Shown: piece by piece, positions 1 through 7,277 of the stretch
How positions within the stretch are numbered: the stretch's first letter is position 1
Layout: the number at the start of each line of letters is the position of its first letter
Assembly (NCBI GenBank): GCA_004558955.1
Contig: SFZC01000054.1
Location: forward strand, 1-12,216
Length of the DNA stretch: 12,216 nucleotides
DNA from: a bacterium
GTDB taxonomy: Bacteria; Cyanobacteriota; Vampirovibrionia; Gastranaerophilales; Gastranaerophilaceae
Direction of reading: 5' to 3'
Position numbers and translations under genes: made by a program
The notes under the pieces: generated by a model
What the model was told of the DNA's origin: nothing
The model's database searches: none
Seen by the model: only the letters and a program-made list of their open reading frames with translations

Positions 1-2
1 GT

Positions 3-98
3 TTTGCTATCCAAAAGGGTGAGACAGTGTATCTCTTTAAAGAGATTGAGTTTTACTTCTACAACAAGAATCATCGCGATATTATCACTCATCCACGG
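3..98 (+). pseudogene. Fragment of an unrecognised plus-strand coding region, cut at both ends
   Basis: Frame 3 of the plus strand is open from the window edge and reads like real protein: FAIQKGETVYLF, then EIEFYFYNKNHRDIITHPR, to about base 98. Beyond that point the same frame runs antisense through the CapE gene and becomes nonsense, so the real fragment ends there. The EIEFYFYN-x3-H-x-D pattern feels like a conserved family, but I cannot name it with confidence. No start codon of its own is certain; the GTG at 27 is only the first possible initiator in the visible part, and the gene probably extends left of the window. Its orientation is opposite to everything else here. The fusion point coincides with the premature end of the CapE homologue. 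Confidence 0.35.
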
Positions 99-619
99 GA
101 GCACATAACATTACCATATCTAGTACAACAAATCTTCGTCTTGCCAGACATCCGCGACTTTGCAACTGCGACTTTTTCCTCAATCGCCTTGGTAATTCCC
201 ATCGCATTAATTGGATAAGCAGCCTTGTCTGTGGAAAGACAAATTACAGACTCTACCCCAGCTTCGATTGCAGCCGTCAGAACATTATCCGTTCCAATTA
301 CATTCGTGCGAACCGCCTCCATTGGGAAAAACTCACACGATGGGACCTGTTTTAATGCAGCTGCGTGGAATACATAGTCCACGCCTTGCATCGCCCCTCT
401 TACCGAGGCCAAGTCTCGTACATCTCCGATATAAAATTTGATCTTGTCCGCCACTTCCGGCATCTTTGCCTGAAATTCGTGGCGCATATCATCCTGCTTC
501 TTCTCATCACGTGAGAAAATTCTGATTTCTCCAATATCCGTTTGGAGGAATCGGTTTAATACTGCATTACCGAATGACCCCGTTCCCCCTGTAATCATCA
601 ATGTTCTATCCTTAAACAT
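89..619 (-). pseudogene. Truncated CapE-type UDP-GlcNAc 4,6-dehydratase (N-terminal half)
   Basis: This is the N-terminal 176 residues of an extended short-chain dehydrogenase of the CapE/FlaA1 group. The family turns UDP-GlcNAc into a 4-keto-6-deoxy sugar with inversion at C5, the first step towards UDP-L-FucNAc-type sugars in the cytoplasm. The NAD(P)-binding loop GGTGSFG is at residues 11-17. The catalytic region STDKAAYPINAMGITK (129-144) has D131 and K132, with Met140 where FlaA1 has its Tyr, the CapE-like state. The protein follows family consensus up to GNVMCSRG, where full-length members (about 340 residues) continue with SVIPLF; here a TGA follows. The substrate-binding half is missing, so activity is unlikely. 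The ATG is preceded by GAGAGGAA at good spacing. It is richer in GC than the middle of the locus. Family assignment is firm; the cause of truncation is inferred. Confidence 0.85.
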
Positions 620-665
620 CTTTCATTTCCTCTCTATCGCACCATATAACACATTAATTGATTTC

Positions 666-694
666 ATAATAGCACTTTCTGCATTATTATCCAA
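666..694 (-). promoter_or_regulatory. Possible sigma-A promoter for the capE-like gene
   Basis: On the minus strand TTGGAT (694-689) is followed after 17 bases by TATTAT (671-666). The bases before the -10 box read TGC, which makes an extended -10 (TGnTATTAT). The start of transcription would fall near 659, about 40 bases before the ATG at 619. The -35 box matches the consensus only in TTG. An overlapping alternative is TTGAGG (712-707), 18 bases, AATAAT (688-683). AT-rich DNA yields such matches by chance, so this is tentative. Confidence 0.3.
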
Positions 695-756
695 TGTAAA
701 AATCCACCTCAAAGCCTTGCGTTACCACTAAGTCATTATATTATTTTTCTTAATAA

Positions 757-1272
757 TTAGTCTTCTACCATTCCCTTCTTCATAAAAAGAAGAATACTCT
801 GGCCTGTTCCCATCATTTGTGTAACTGAGACCTCCATATCAAGGTATTTCTTTCCTACCACAGATCCATCCGGATGGCAGGAACGGTTGCACAAGTCAAT
901 CCATGCTTGTACATGTTTTTATCAATATATATATAGTCTCTCCACCAAGCACAATTTCATGAACTCCCATTATATTCAAAATATTTGATAATTTACTCGT
1001 TCTCCCAAGAATTGTCATCTTAAAAAGTGTATTCTTTATCAAATTTTCTACTCTATCTTTGTTTTCACCGTTTAACTCACATGGTGTTTCTAATGTCTCC
1101 ATAATTTTTTATTGTAATCTGCAATGTCATGTATTAATTCTATTCCCTGTACCCCTTTCGTTTCCTTAAAGATCATCTGTATTATGCACTTCACTATTAA
1201 TCGTCATCTACAGCACCATTAACAAATAGAAATTCCATTTAAAAAAGATCATACATCTTCTTTTTTGTCCAA
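757..1272 (-). pseudogene. Decayed gene of unknown function with several frameshifts
   Basis: Four coding-like pieces on the minus strand follow each other in different frames and join into one plausible protein. Piece 1 (about 1200-1093) ends in GIELIHDIADYNKKLWRH and a TAG. Piece 2 (about 1092-930) holds TPCELNGENKDRVENLIK and MGVHEIVLGGETIYI. Piece 3 (about 930-865) reads IDKNMYKHGLTCATVPAI. Piece 4 (about 870-757) reads VVGKKYLDMEVSVTQMMG and ends KKGMVED-stop. The joins need a one-base deletion near 1090-1093, an extra TA in the repeat at 925-935, and a one-base deletion near 855-880. Upstream, an AAGGAG site precedes a TTG at 1272, a possible original start, but 1140-1270 is itself broken in all frames. 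I do not recognise the family. The decay is well supported; the exact left and right limits are not. Confidence 0.45.
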
Positions 1273-1294
1273 AACTAAATCTCTCCTTATTATT

Positions 1295-2059
1295 TCATTC
1301 ATATTGTTTAATCCATACATATTTTTTTCTGATTTTATAAACAAATTTCTGTTCCATTTTCTTTTTTATTCTCTTGTATAGTCTTTGCTCTTTGGCTTTC
1401 TTCTTTTTATAAATTTCTATATTATTTTCTTTATTTTGACAATTAATTGATTCCAAAAAACATTTCAATTCTTTATTTTTTTCTAATGGCTCTCTTGCCA
1501 CACTATCGTTAGCGTCTTTTTCCACAGTAAAAATATCTATGACCTCAGAAGTAAGACATGAATTTCCAATATAAATAATTTCGTTATTCTCACAAAAAGA
1601 TTTTAATAGTTTATCAATTTTATTCTTATTTTCTTCAATCCATTTTAGTTCTTTAAAATAACCATTATCATCTTTTTTATCATCAATATATCTAACAAAC
1701 AAAGTTGGTTCCTTTATGTCATGATAAAATCTTGCTATTCGTCTATTATATTTTTCTCTTACAAATGAAATTTGGTTTTCTAGTGGCTGATATGCCGAGA
1801 AATCATGATAAAATTCTATATTATATTTATCATTTCTAAATATATGCATACATGGCTTATATTGCGACATACATTTTAAATCTAAATATTCCGAAAAATC
1901 ATTTTCAATAGCTTCAAAAATTCCAGACAAATCAGAAATACACCAATCAAACGGATACGATGCATTTCTTAATCCAATTTTTTCCAATTCCAGCGCAACT
2001 GAGCAAAAATACCCTAACGAAATTACATGTTTATAATTTTTTCCCCCAATATCATTCAT
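1295..2059 (-). CDS. DUF1796 putative papain-like cysteine peptidase family protein
   Basis: This intact 254-residue protein has the DUF1796 signature: SLGYFCSVALEL at residues 14-25 (candidate nucleophile Cys19), LRNASYPFDW at 30-39, and FYHDF at 83-87 (candidate His85/Asp86). The family is predicted to have a papain-like fold and recurs in bacterial polysaccharide loci, but as far as I know its reaction is not established. There is no signal peptide or membrane segment, so it should act in the cytoplasm. The C-terminal 40 residues are very rich in Lys and Arg (KKKKAKEQRLYKRIKKK), suggesting contact with membrane or nucleic acid, or simply a drifting tail. The ATG at 2059 follows AAAGG with about 10 bases between. 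It is the only gene with an intact reading frame between the flippase and the capE-like gene, with decayed DNA on both sides. No clear promoter was found in the gap upstream. Confidence 0.8.
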   Translation of the reverse strand: MNDIGGKNYKHVISLGYFCSVALELEKIGLRNASYPFDWCISDLSGIFEAIENDFSEYLDLKCMSQYKPCMHIFRNDKYNIEFYHDFSAYQPLENQISFVREKYNRRIARFYHDIKEPTLFVRYIDDKKDDNGYFKELKWIEENKNKIDKLLKSFCENNEIIYIGNSCLTSEVIDIFTVEKDANDSVAREPLEKNKELKCFLESINCQNKENNIEIYKKKKAKEQRLYKRIKKKMEQKFVYKIRKKYVWIKQYE

Positions 2060-2453
2060 TATTCATCAACCTTTCTTGTATATAGAGAATGCTCGAAAAT
2101 ATCGATTTAATTTTTCAAGATTCAGCCTTCATGTATTATTACTGTTAAATTCTGTAAACGCATCTCTCTTCTCATCCTTTTTTAGATACATTTCGTAATT
2201 TAAACGGAAAATCTCAATTGTGAGTACTTATTACCAAACTGACAAACTTGTCGATCTATAATTTCTTACTGAATACAAGCGCCGATACGGCAACCTTAAA
2301 CAATCATGATCAGGTTAACAATTCCCACTCTGGGATGGGACGATAATCTCTTTCTTCATTTTCCTATTCTTCGCACTGCAAAAATTGAATAAACGTGAGC
2401 ACTCCCTATGGAGTGTTTACTAATCTATATCTAGATTTTTATAAATTACACAT
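2060..2453. other. Gene-poor gap, possible short coding remnants
   Basis: No intact gene is visible in this 394-base gap. On the minus strand an ATG at 2359 behind AGGA starts MKKEIIVPSQSGNC and then stops, and codons 2227-2129 read TIEIFRLNYEMYLKKDEK and continue to a stop (32 codons in all). Both could be scraps of a lost gene, since the surrounding DNA is decayed, but pieces this short also occur by chance. One hairpin lies at its right end (listed separately). No convincing promoter for the DUF1796 gene was found. Confidence 0.4.
2395..2420. terminator. Hairpin downstream of the DUF4062 pseudogene, possible weak terminator
   Basis: CACTCC (2400-2405), loop CTAT, GGAGTG (2410-2415) form a perfect 6-base-pair stem. 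On the plus strand it extends outward to 2395/2420 with two G-T pairs; on the minus strand those positions become mismatches. It lies about 34 bases past the stop of the DUF4062 pseudogene, where a terminator for that gene would be expected. There is no U-run directly after the stem in either direction, so intrinsic termination would be weak. Confidence 0.25.
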
Positions 2454-3453
2454 TCACATAAAAATTTCATCCGAAAAAAATAGATGCTCTTGTTCAGCTT
2501 CTATTATTAATAAATTTGAATGCCAACAATTGTTAGAACTAGTCAAAATATATTGCAATAGATCATAATTAATATTTCGTTTTTCCAAAAAATTATTTTT
2601 AATGCAGACAATTTTTATAGACACTGGAATCATATTGGAGGACATAGCTGTAAAACATCCTATAAATCTATTCAAATTTCCCACTGGATTTATCATACTT
2701 ATAAAAGCCCGCTCCCATGAATCATTATTCTTTAAGGAAATATAAATAGATGTACTTTCAATATCACAACCTCCACAATAATAATATTCTGCTCCTCCAG
2801 CCTCTCTTATATTATTATAAAATCTGACATTTCCATTTTTTCAATATATAACTTTGATTTGATAAGCTTTTGTTTTATCCCTTTCATCTGAGAATAGTAT
2901 AAAAATTGGTACTCTCCAACATATTTTTCATCAATTGCTTCAAGTATTGAAATGTTTGCCGGATTATAAGGAATCCAACCATTTCTATTTTGTTCTAAAA
3001 ATTTAACACTTAATGCCGCAGTTACTTGACAAGCTAATTGATCTGCAGTATTCCAAAATTCACAAGGCAATTTTTTACTTTCTTCACAAATTTTCTTAAA
3101 GCTGTTTGTTGTTTATTTGTCTCCACTCCATATGATTCTTTTTTAGCATCATCAGCTATTATAAAACTTAAGACAGGGATTCCCTTAGACAACGCATAAT
3201 CATACTCTTTCTCTGTATAACTGATTCCCTCCTCAAATAAAGTTCCACAATATCTACCAATAATCAAAACAAAATAATCTGACATGTCAATAGTATTTTT
3301 AATTTGGCACCATTATTCCGCATTATCTGAATGGAACATTTCCATTCCAATAGGGAAATGATAAAGTTCTAAAATTGCCTGTGTTACTTTTTGACGTTCT
3401 TCAATTAAATCTTTATACGTTGAGCTGATAAAAATTTGATATCTTTTTTGCAT
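2454..3453 (-). pseudogene. DUF4062 domain protein, broken by one nonsense codon and two frameshifts
   Basis: The gene begins with ATG at 3453 behind AGGAAGA. The first 46 codons give MQKRYQIFISSTYKDLIEER and PIGMEMF, the typical DUF4062 N-terminus. A TAA (3315-3313) then stands where relatives have Gln before Trp, so CAA to TAA is the likely change. The same frame continues through SDYFVLIIG and EEGISYTEKEYDYALSKGIP. At 3071-3076 (A6 on the coding strand) a base has been lost and the frame moves to LPCEFWNTADQLACQVTAAL. A second lost base near 2819-2822 (T4) moves the frame to REAGGAEYYYCGGCDI and on to the stop at 2454. The span is 1000 bases; restoring two bases gives 1002, that is 333 codons plus stop. 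DUF4062 is usually the N-terminal sensor or effector-like domain of larger signalling or defence-type proteins. The C-terminal half is not recognised. It is not a sugar enzyme, so it looks like cargo in this locus. Confidence 0.85.
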
Positions 3454-3493
3454 ATTCTTCCTATAATCTTTCTATAATGCCACACCCCAAATG

Positions 3494-3523
3494 ATTATTT
3501 CGGTTCTCTCTGAACCTAATCAA
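3494..3523 (-). promoter_or_regulatory. Possible promoter of the DUF4062 pseudogene with an inverted repeat in its spacer
   Basis: On the minus strand TTGATT (3523-3518) and AATAAT (3499-3494) are 18 bases apart, and transcription would start about 34 bases before the ATG at 3453. The spacer is almost filled by GGTTCAGAGAGAACC (3516-3502), a 5-base-pair inverted repeat with a 5-base centre, placed where a repressor would block RNA polymerase. Both boxes are imperfect and the repeat is short. The idea is reasonable but unproven. Confidence 0.25.
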
Positions 3524-3591
3524 TGACCTTCTTCCTTGAACATTTTCTGTTTAGAAAGCTTATCCACGCCGATTTAAGAAAATTTAAATTT

Positions 3592-3774
3592 TCAATGTAC
3601 AACAAATATATCTAACTCATCTTTCCCCTTGCAGAAATACTAGGATTTACTTTTATACAGTACCCACAATTGAGGACTTACCGCCTTCTTATCTCCACAA
3701 TTTTGATTGTTTATATTTCTATTATAAGTCTTGTCATATAAAATACCTACACTTTTGCACGTTCCATTTTGCAT
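3592..3774 (-). pseudogene. Short coding remnant interrupted by TAG, unknown family
   Basis: Directly after the flippase gene one minus-strand frame runs from an ATG at 3774: MQNGTCKSVGILYDK, then CGDKKAVSPQLWVLYKSKS, TAG at 3642-3640, and continues in the same frame as YFCKGKDELDIFVVH to a TGA at 3594-3592. The composition (QLWVLYKSKS-stop-YFCKGKDEL) is protein-like on both sides of the stop, which suggests the 3-prime end of a lost gene carrying a nonsense codon. No Shine-Dalgarno site precedes the ATG and in-frame stops lie just upstream, so the original start is gone. I do not recognise the family. The rest of the gap (3454-3832) holds only the putative promoter described for the DUF4062 gene and an AT-rich palindrome at 3578-3593. 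Confidence 0.3.
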
Positions 3775-3832
3775 TGCATAATTTTTTCATTCTCGCTTTA
3801 TAAGATTACTATATGTAAAACATTATACATCA

Positions 3833-5152
3833 TTATCTTAGTATTTTTTTATCTAACGCATATGTTTGCAAAACAATATATGGAATATACGAAATAATGT
3901 TTGCATATATAATAGATGTATATGAATCAAACATCTTTGAAAATACAATTGCTAATGGAATATTTGCAAGTGCACCTATTGTAACAGTAATAACTTGTAG
4001 TTTTAGTTTACCTAACCCATTAACAATATTTGTAATTACATTTGACCAAATCATCAAAGATCCTAAGACAAAAAAAGTAATACTTATTTCCATCTTTGCT
4101 GGAATAGTATTATTACCTAACCATATATTAAATATTATTTGCGTAAATGGGACTATACATAACTCTCCAATAATAAATATCAAACCAATAATTTTGGTAA
4201 TTTTATATGATTTTTTCAGCCATTCATAATTGTTTTCACTTTTTGCCTTTGTAACAGCAGACCACATAGGTGTCATCAACATCGCTATCGCTGCATTTGC
4301 CAATGTAAACACTTTAAAATACAATTGATACTCGACAACAAATGCGTTTCCAAATAATAATTCAACTAAATAATTATCTGTGTTCCCCAAAAGAAATGCC
4401 ATTAACTGTAACCATAAAAAGGCCCCCCCCAACTTCAATGTATCAAAAGCATATTCTCTACTAAAATAATTAATTGACGGTCTAACATCTTTTAGTTTTA
4501 TGCCAAAAACCATCACCGTTGCAATAAACAGAGGTAAATTTGACGCTATAAAATAATTCCAAGACAGTGCATATAAGTCATTATGAAAATATCCTAATTT
4601 GTTACTAGCCATAACATATATGCACATAATTACACTTGTGCACAATGCAAAAAAACCTGGTAAAAACGATTGTTGTAAAGCATAACAAATTGAAGTGATC
4701 AAACGTAAAACAAACTGAAGAATAATACTTGCTATTAAAATAATAATTATCTTCTTCAAATCTTGATTTGAAATAATGCTGTCATCAATATTAAGTACTC
4801 TATTCCAATCAACTATTCTAACCATAACGATTAATATAAGTAAAATCCCCCCTGCATTTCCAAACATAAATATATATGCCGATGATATATATCGTTTTTG
4901 CATAATTTTATCTCTTTTTGCGATAGCTTCCGTTAACTTATTTCGCAAACCATTTCCAATGCCCATATCACATGCTAAAATCCACGTAATCATTGATAAA
5001 ACTGTATACCAAACACCTAAACTTTCTTGATTATCAAAATAATCCATATAAGCCGGCGTCATTGCTAAATTAATCACAAGTGCCACAATCTTTACAATTG
5101 CTGTACATACCACATTAATTTTTATATTTTTATTATCACTTTTGTTATTCAT
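3833..5152 (-). CDS. Wzx-type oligosaccharide flippase (MOP superfamily)
   Basis: This 439-residue integral membrane protein moves the undecaprenyl-linked repeat unit from the inner to the outer face of the membrane. Its size and hydrophobic pattern (roughly 12 to 14 spans) fit Wzx/polysaccharide transport proteins. The family-like N-terminus has TPAYMDYFDNQESLGVWYT (residues 32-50) followed by ACDMGIGNGLRNKL (60-73), which matches the usual 'lG..NyGiwt' and 'l.lDlGigngl' pattern. Further hydrophobic blocks lie near 95-115, 135-160, 165-183, 198-217, 240-256, 275-298, 315-340, 352-370 and 385-425. It begins 20 bases after the acetyltransferase gene. AAAGGA lies about 15 bases before the ATG, which is long spacing, so initiation may be weak or coupled. 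Codons 241-244 contain a run of eight G, unusual in this AT-rich gene. No strong terminator follows. Specific substrate cannot be read from the sequence. Confidence 0.9.
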   Translation of the reverse strand: MNNKSDNKNIKINVVCTAIVKIVALVINLAMTPAYMDYFDNQESLGVWYTVLSMITWILACDMGIGNGLRNKLTEAIAKRDKIMQKRYISSAYIFMFGNAGGILLILIVMVRIVDWNRVLNIDDSIISNQDLKKIIIILIASIILQFVLRLITSICYALQQSFLPGFFALCTSVIMCIYVMASNKLGYFHNDLYALSWNYFIASNLPLFIATVMVFGIKLKDVRPSINYFSREYAFDTLKLGGAFLWLQLMAFLLGNTDNYLVELLFGNAFVVEYQLYFKVFTLANAAIAMLMTPMWSAVTKAKSENNYEWLKKSYKITKIIGLIFIIGELCIVPFTQIIFNIWLGNNTIPAKMEISITFFVLGSLMIWSNVITNIVNGLGKLKLQVITVTIGALANIPLAIVFSKMFDSYTSIIYANIISYIPYIVLQTYALDKKILR

Positions 5153-5172
5153 ATAATCATATTTTAATCCTT

Positions 5173-5856
5173 TTACTCTAATTCATCTTTCATTTTTTTC
5201 ATAAAAAGTCTAATATCCGAAAAATACTCTGCATTCCTTTTTATCCATTCCTCGTCACGATCCCACCATCGCAATTTTAGTAGGAAATCTATTTCATCTG
5301 GTTCAAAACGATAGCCTATCACTTTAGCTGGCATACCTGCAACAATTGCGTAAGGAGGTACATCCTTTGTAACAATTGCGCCTTCCATAACTACCGCACC
5401 ATCACCTATAGTTATCCCTTGATTTATTCGTGTTGTACCAGCTGTTACCCATACATCATTTCCAATAACAATCCTCCACTTATTTTCATTATCAGCATAA
5501 ACAAATTCTTCAAAAGTATTTCTTTTTACATATGTATATCCCATTTGTCCCAATGTTGAATACAATGCGGGATGAATTGAAACAACATTATGAATAGGAT
5601 GAGCACCAATTAATGACGTAAAACCAATTTGACAATATTTTCCAATTTTACATTGGATAATATCTGAATCTCCTGTTATCAAAGTTCCATAACCGATCTC
5701 CGAATTACGAAGAATTACATTTTTTGTAATTTTATTTTTTCCTTCTAACTTGGTATTATATATTTTTGCTTTATGATGAATTATGCAATTCAAAGGTGCC
5801 TTATTCTTTTTACACATATAATAATTTACGATCTTTTTTACCACATTTTTAATCAT
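5173..5856 (-). CDS. Hexapeptide-repeat O-acetyltransferase (CatB/XAT-like)
   Basis: This 227-residue left-handed beta-helix acyltransferase probably moves acetyl from acetyl-CoA to a hydroxyl of the repeat unit in the cytoplasm. Hexapeptide-like turns run from about residue 30 (NCIIHHKAKIYNTKLEGK) to 180. GAHPIHNVVSIHP (84-96) carries His86 and His89, candidates for the catalytic base. The XAT-type block IGNDVWVTAG (131-140), TIGDGAVVMEGAIVTKDVPP and AIVAGMPAKVIGYRF (170-184) is diagnostic, as is the tail LLKLRWWDRDEEW. The length is typical of the CatB-like group. The ATG follows AAGGAAG at good spacing. A 182-base gap separates it from the polymerase gene, unlike the tight packing upstream. 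The flippase gene starts 20 bases after it. Acceptor sugar is unknown. Chloramphenicol acetyltransferase is a relative by fold, but the context argues for glycan modification. Confidence 0.9.
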   Translation of the reverse strand: MIKNVVKKIVNYYMCKKNKAPLNCIIHHKAKIYNTKLEGKNKITKNVILRNSEIGYGTLITGDSDIIQCKIGKYCQIGFTSLIGAHPIHNVVSIHPALYSTLGQMGYTYVKRNTFEEFVYADNENKWRIVIGNDVWVTAGTTRINQGITIGDGAVVMEGAIVTKDVPPYAIVAGMPAKVIGYRFEPDEIDFLLKLRWWDRDEEWIKRNAEYFSDIRLFMKKMKDELE

Positions 5857-6038
5857 TAGCTTAACTTCCTTTTCTTTTTAATATAAGATTAACAAAATTC
5901 TTTGATTATGTCACACTTGCCGGTCATCAATAGATTTGACAACTATATAAACTCGAATTTAGAATATCTGATTATAAATTTATAAAAACTTCATAATAGT
6001 CAAAGCAGTATATCCCATACCACATATTAGATATTCTT
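5857..6038 (-). other. 182-base gap dividing the locus, no firm promoter
   Basis: This is the only sizeable gap between working pathway genes; most of the others overlap or lie within about 45 bases of each other. It is AT-rich. The best -35-like strings on the minus strand are TTGACT and TTGTCA, but neither has a -10 box at 16-18 bases (nearest matches are at about 13, 21 or 26). There is no clear terminator hairpin after the polymerase stop. The gap could mark a cassette join or hold a weak promoter. Confidence 0.35.
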
Positions 6039-7277
6039 TTAGTCGCATCCTGCAGTTTTACTGATCTCATTTTTACACTTATAATTAATATAACACATCA
6101 CAAAATCAGCCTTATAATTGTAATCTTCCGAACTTATGAATATAAAATACATCAACGCAAAAGCACCTAAGATATAAGCTCCTCCAAAATTCATCATCAC
6201 CCACACTATCATTAAGTTTTTTTGCATGTTGCTACCTTTTATATATATTTCAAACAACAAATATGTAAACATAACAATTCCAACAAGACCTAAATAATAA
6301 TATATTCTAAATATTCCAGGCAAAAAACCCTGAGGTTCTGACATTCCATTTCCCCAAAAAACTTTCCATAATCCACTATTTCCCGCATATACTCCAGCGA
6401 TATCCTTAAAATGTGTGTTTGATAAAATTCCGCCGATTCCTTTTCCTCCATTACTCTTAAATGTTCTATCAACAAATAACGTCCACATTCCAGAAGAAAA
6501 AAATGTCATTCCTCCTCCCATAACTAGTATCAATTCAAGAAAATGCTTGTTTCTAAAATTTTTACTCTTAAAAATAAAAATTCCCCATTCCACTAAGAAT
6601 AAAAATATACCCGTAGAAGATTTAGTCAACACAATCGCAATAGAGAAAAATATACTCCTTTTTAACCAACCTCTCTCTCTCTTCTCATCAAATAAATTAA
6701 TTGCCAAAGGCAGCGCCAAATATCCTCCTAATTCTGCTGGCTCTCCTAATATAGAGGTAGGTCTATACGAAACTCCATACATTGCCTTTTGTAATACTTC
6801 TCCATCTACATCACGTATTGAATTTAGCAATGGAAGAGATGCTGTTAAATATACGCCAAATTTTGCAGCTATTATTTGTACAAATGCATATATTGCCACA
6901 ATTGTTGCCACCATCCCAAGATACTTCTTTCCTTTTTTCATATTAAAATATGGTTTAAAGATTATTATAAAACAGTACAGCATTGCAAGTCGCATCCCAG
7001 TTCCAAAAGAATCCGCAATACTCACGTTATCAATAAAAGATAAGCTCGTACGAATAACAATCACTACGATTGTGCATATCATACCTCGTTCATTTGCAAT
7101 TCTACCTTCTGATAAAACCGTAATATAAAACATCGTTATTAATGCAATCACTTCTCCAAACGTAATAAGAGGGAAAATAGATCTATAGCCAAAAATCAAG
7201 GGATATATAACAACCAAAAAACTTACCCAATTTTCTAATTTATTTTGACAATCGCGATTAATTTTTAAATCTATCAT
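6039..7277 (-). CDS. Wzy-type polysaccharide polymerase
   Basis: This 412-residue polytopic membrane protein probably joins flipped repeat units at the outer face of the membrane. Hydrophobic spans occur near residues 17-55, 66-82, 95-110, 120-140, 183-196, 207-238, 247-262, 325-348 and 355-382. The motif RPTSILGEPAELGGYLALPL (172-191) is typical of O-antigen polymerase/ligase-like proteins, where Arg and Glu in the large loop contact the glycan. It is followed by TKSSTGIFLF (218-227), the usual next helix. The second loop (about 263-320) ends in VFWGNGMSEPQGFLPGIF. Like other Wzy proteins it is conserved in topology rather than sequence, so the call rests on the Arg-rich motif, hydrophobicity and context next to Wzx. 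Its ATGA start overlaps the stop of the upstream glycosyltransferase by four bases, which implies translational coupling. A WaaL-like ligase is an alternative but is less likely in a Gram-positive locus. Confidence 0.85.
   Translation of the reverse strand: MIDLKINRDCQNKLENWVSFLVVIYPLIFGYRSIFPLITFGEVIALITMFYITVLSEGRIANERGMICTIVVIVIRTSLSFIDNVSIADSFGTGMRLAMLYCFIIIFKPYFNMKKGKKYLGMVATIVAIYAFVQIIAAKFGVYLTASLPLLNSIRDVDGEVLQKAMYGVSYRPTSILGEPAELGGYLALPLAINLFDEKRERGWLKRSIFFSIAIVLTKSSTGIFLFLVEWGIFIFKSKNFRNKHFLELILVMGGGMTFFSSGMWTLFVDRTFKSNGGKGIGGILSNTHFKDIAGVYAGNSGLWKVFWGNGMSEPQGFLPGIFRIYYYLGLVGIVMFTYLLFEIYIKGSNMQKNLMIVWVMMNFGGAYILGAFALMYFIFISSEDYNYKADFVMCYINYKCKNEISKTAGCD

Noticed and set aside
31..46. 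Perfect 16-base palindrome ATCTCTTTAAAGAGAT
   Set aside because: It lies inside the plus-strand coding fragment (LFKEI codons) and has no U-run; it is likely a by-product of codon choice.
896..1102. A 68-residue minus-strand frame starting METLETPCEL as a small independent gene
   Set aside because: It has no ribosome site, and protein-like sequence continues on both sides in other frames, so it is better explained as the middle of a frameshifted gene.
3578..3593. Perfect 16-base AT-rich palindrome GAAAATTTAAATTTTC
   Set aside because: Such palindromes are common in DNA this rich in A and T. It is not next to a start, stop or promoter box that would give it a role.
4776..5030. Plus-strand frame of 84 codons opposite the flippase start
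   Set aside because: It is antisense to a convincing Wzx gene and shows no domain or ribosome site.
5880..6000. Promoter boxes TTGACT and TTGTCA before the acetyltransferase
   Set aside because: No -10-like sequence lies at 16-18 bases from either, so I did not annotate a promoter.
6415..7128. Long plus-strand open frame (237 codons) opposite the polymerase gene
   Set aside because: It is antisense to a clear membrane protein, has no recognisable domain or ribosome site, and its Pro/Ile-rich composition is that of an antisense shadow.
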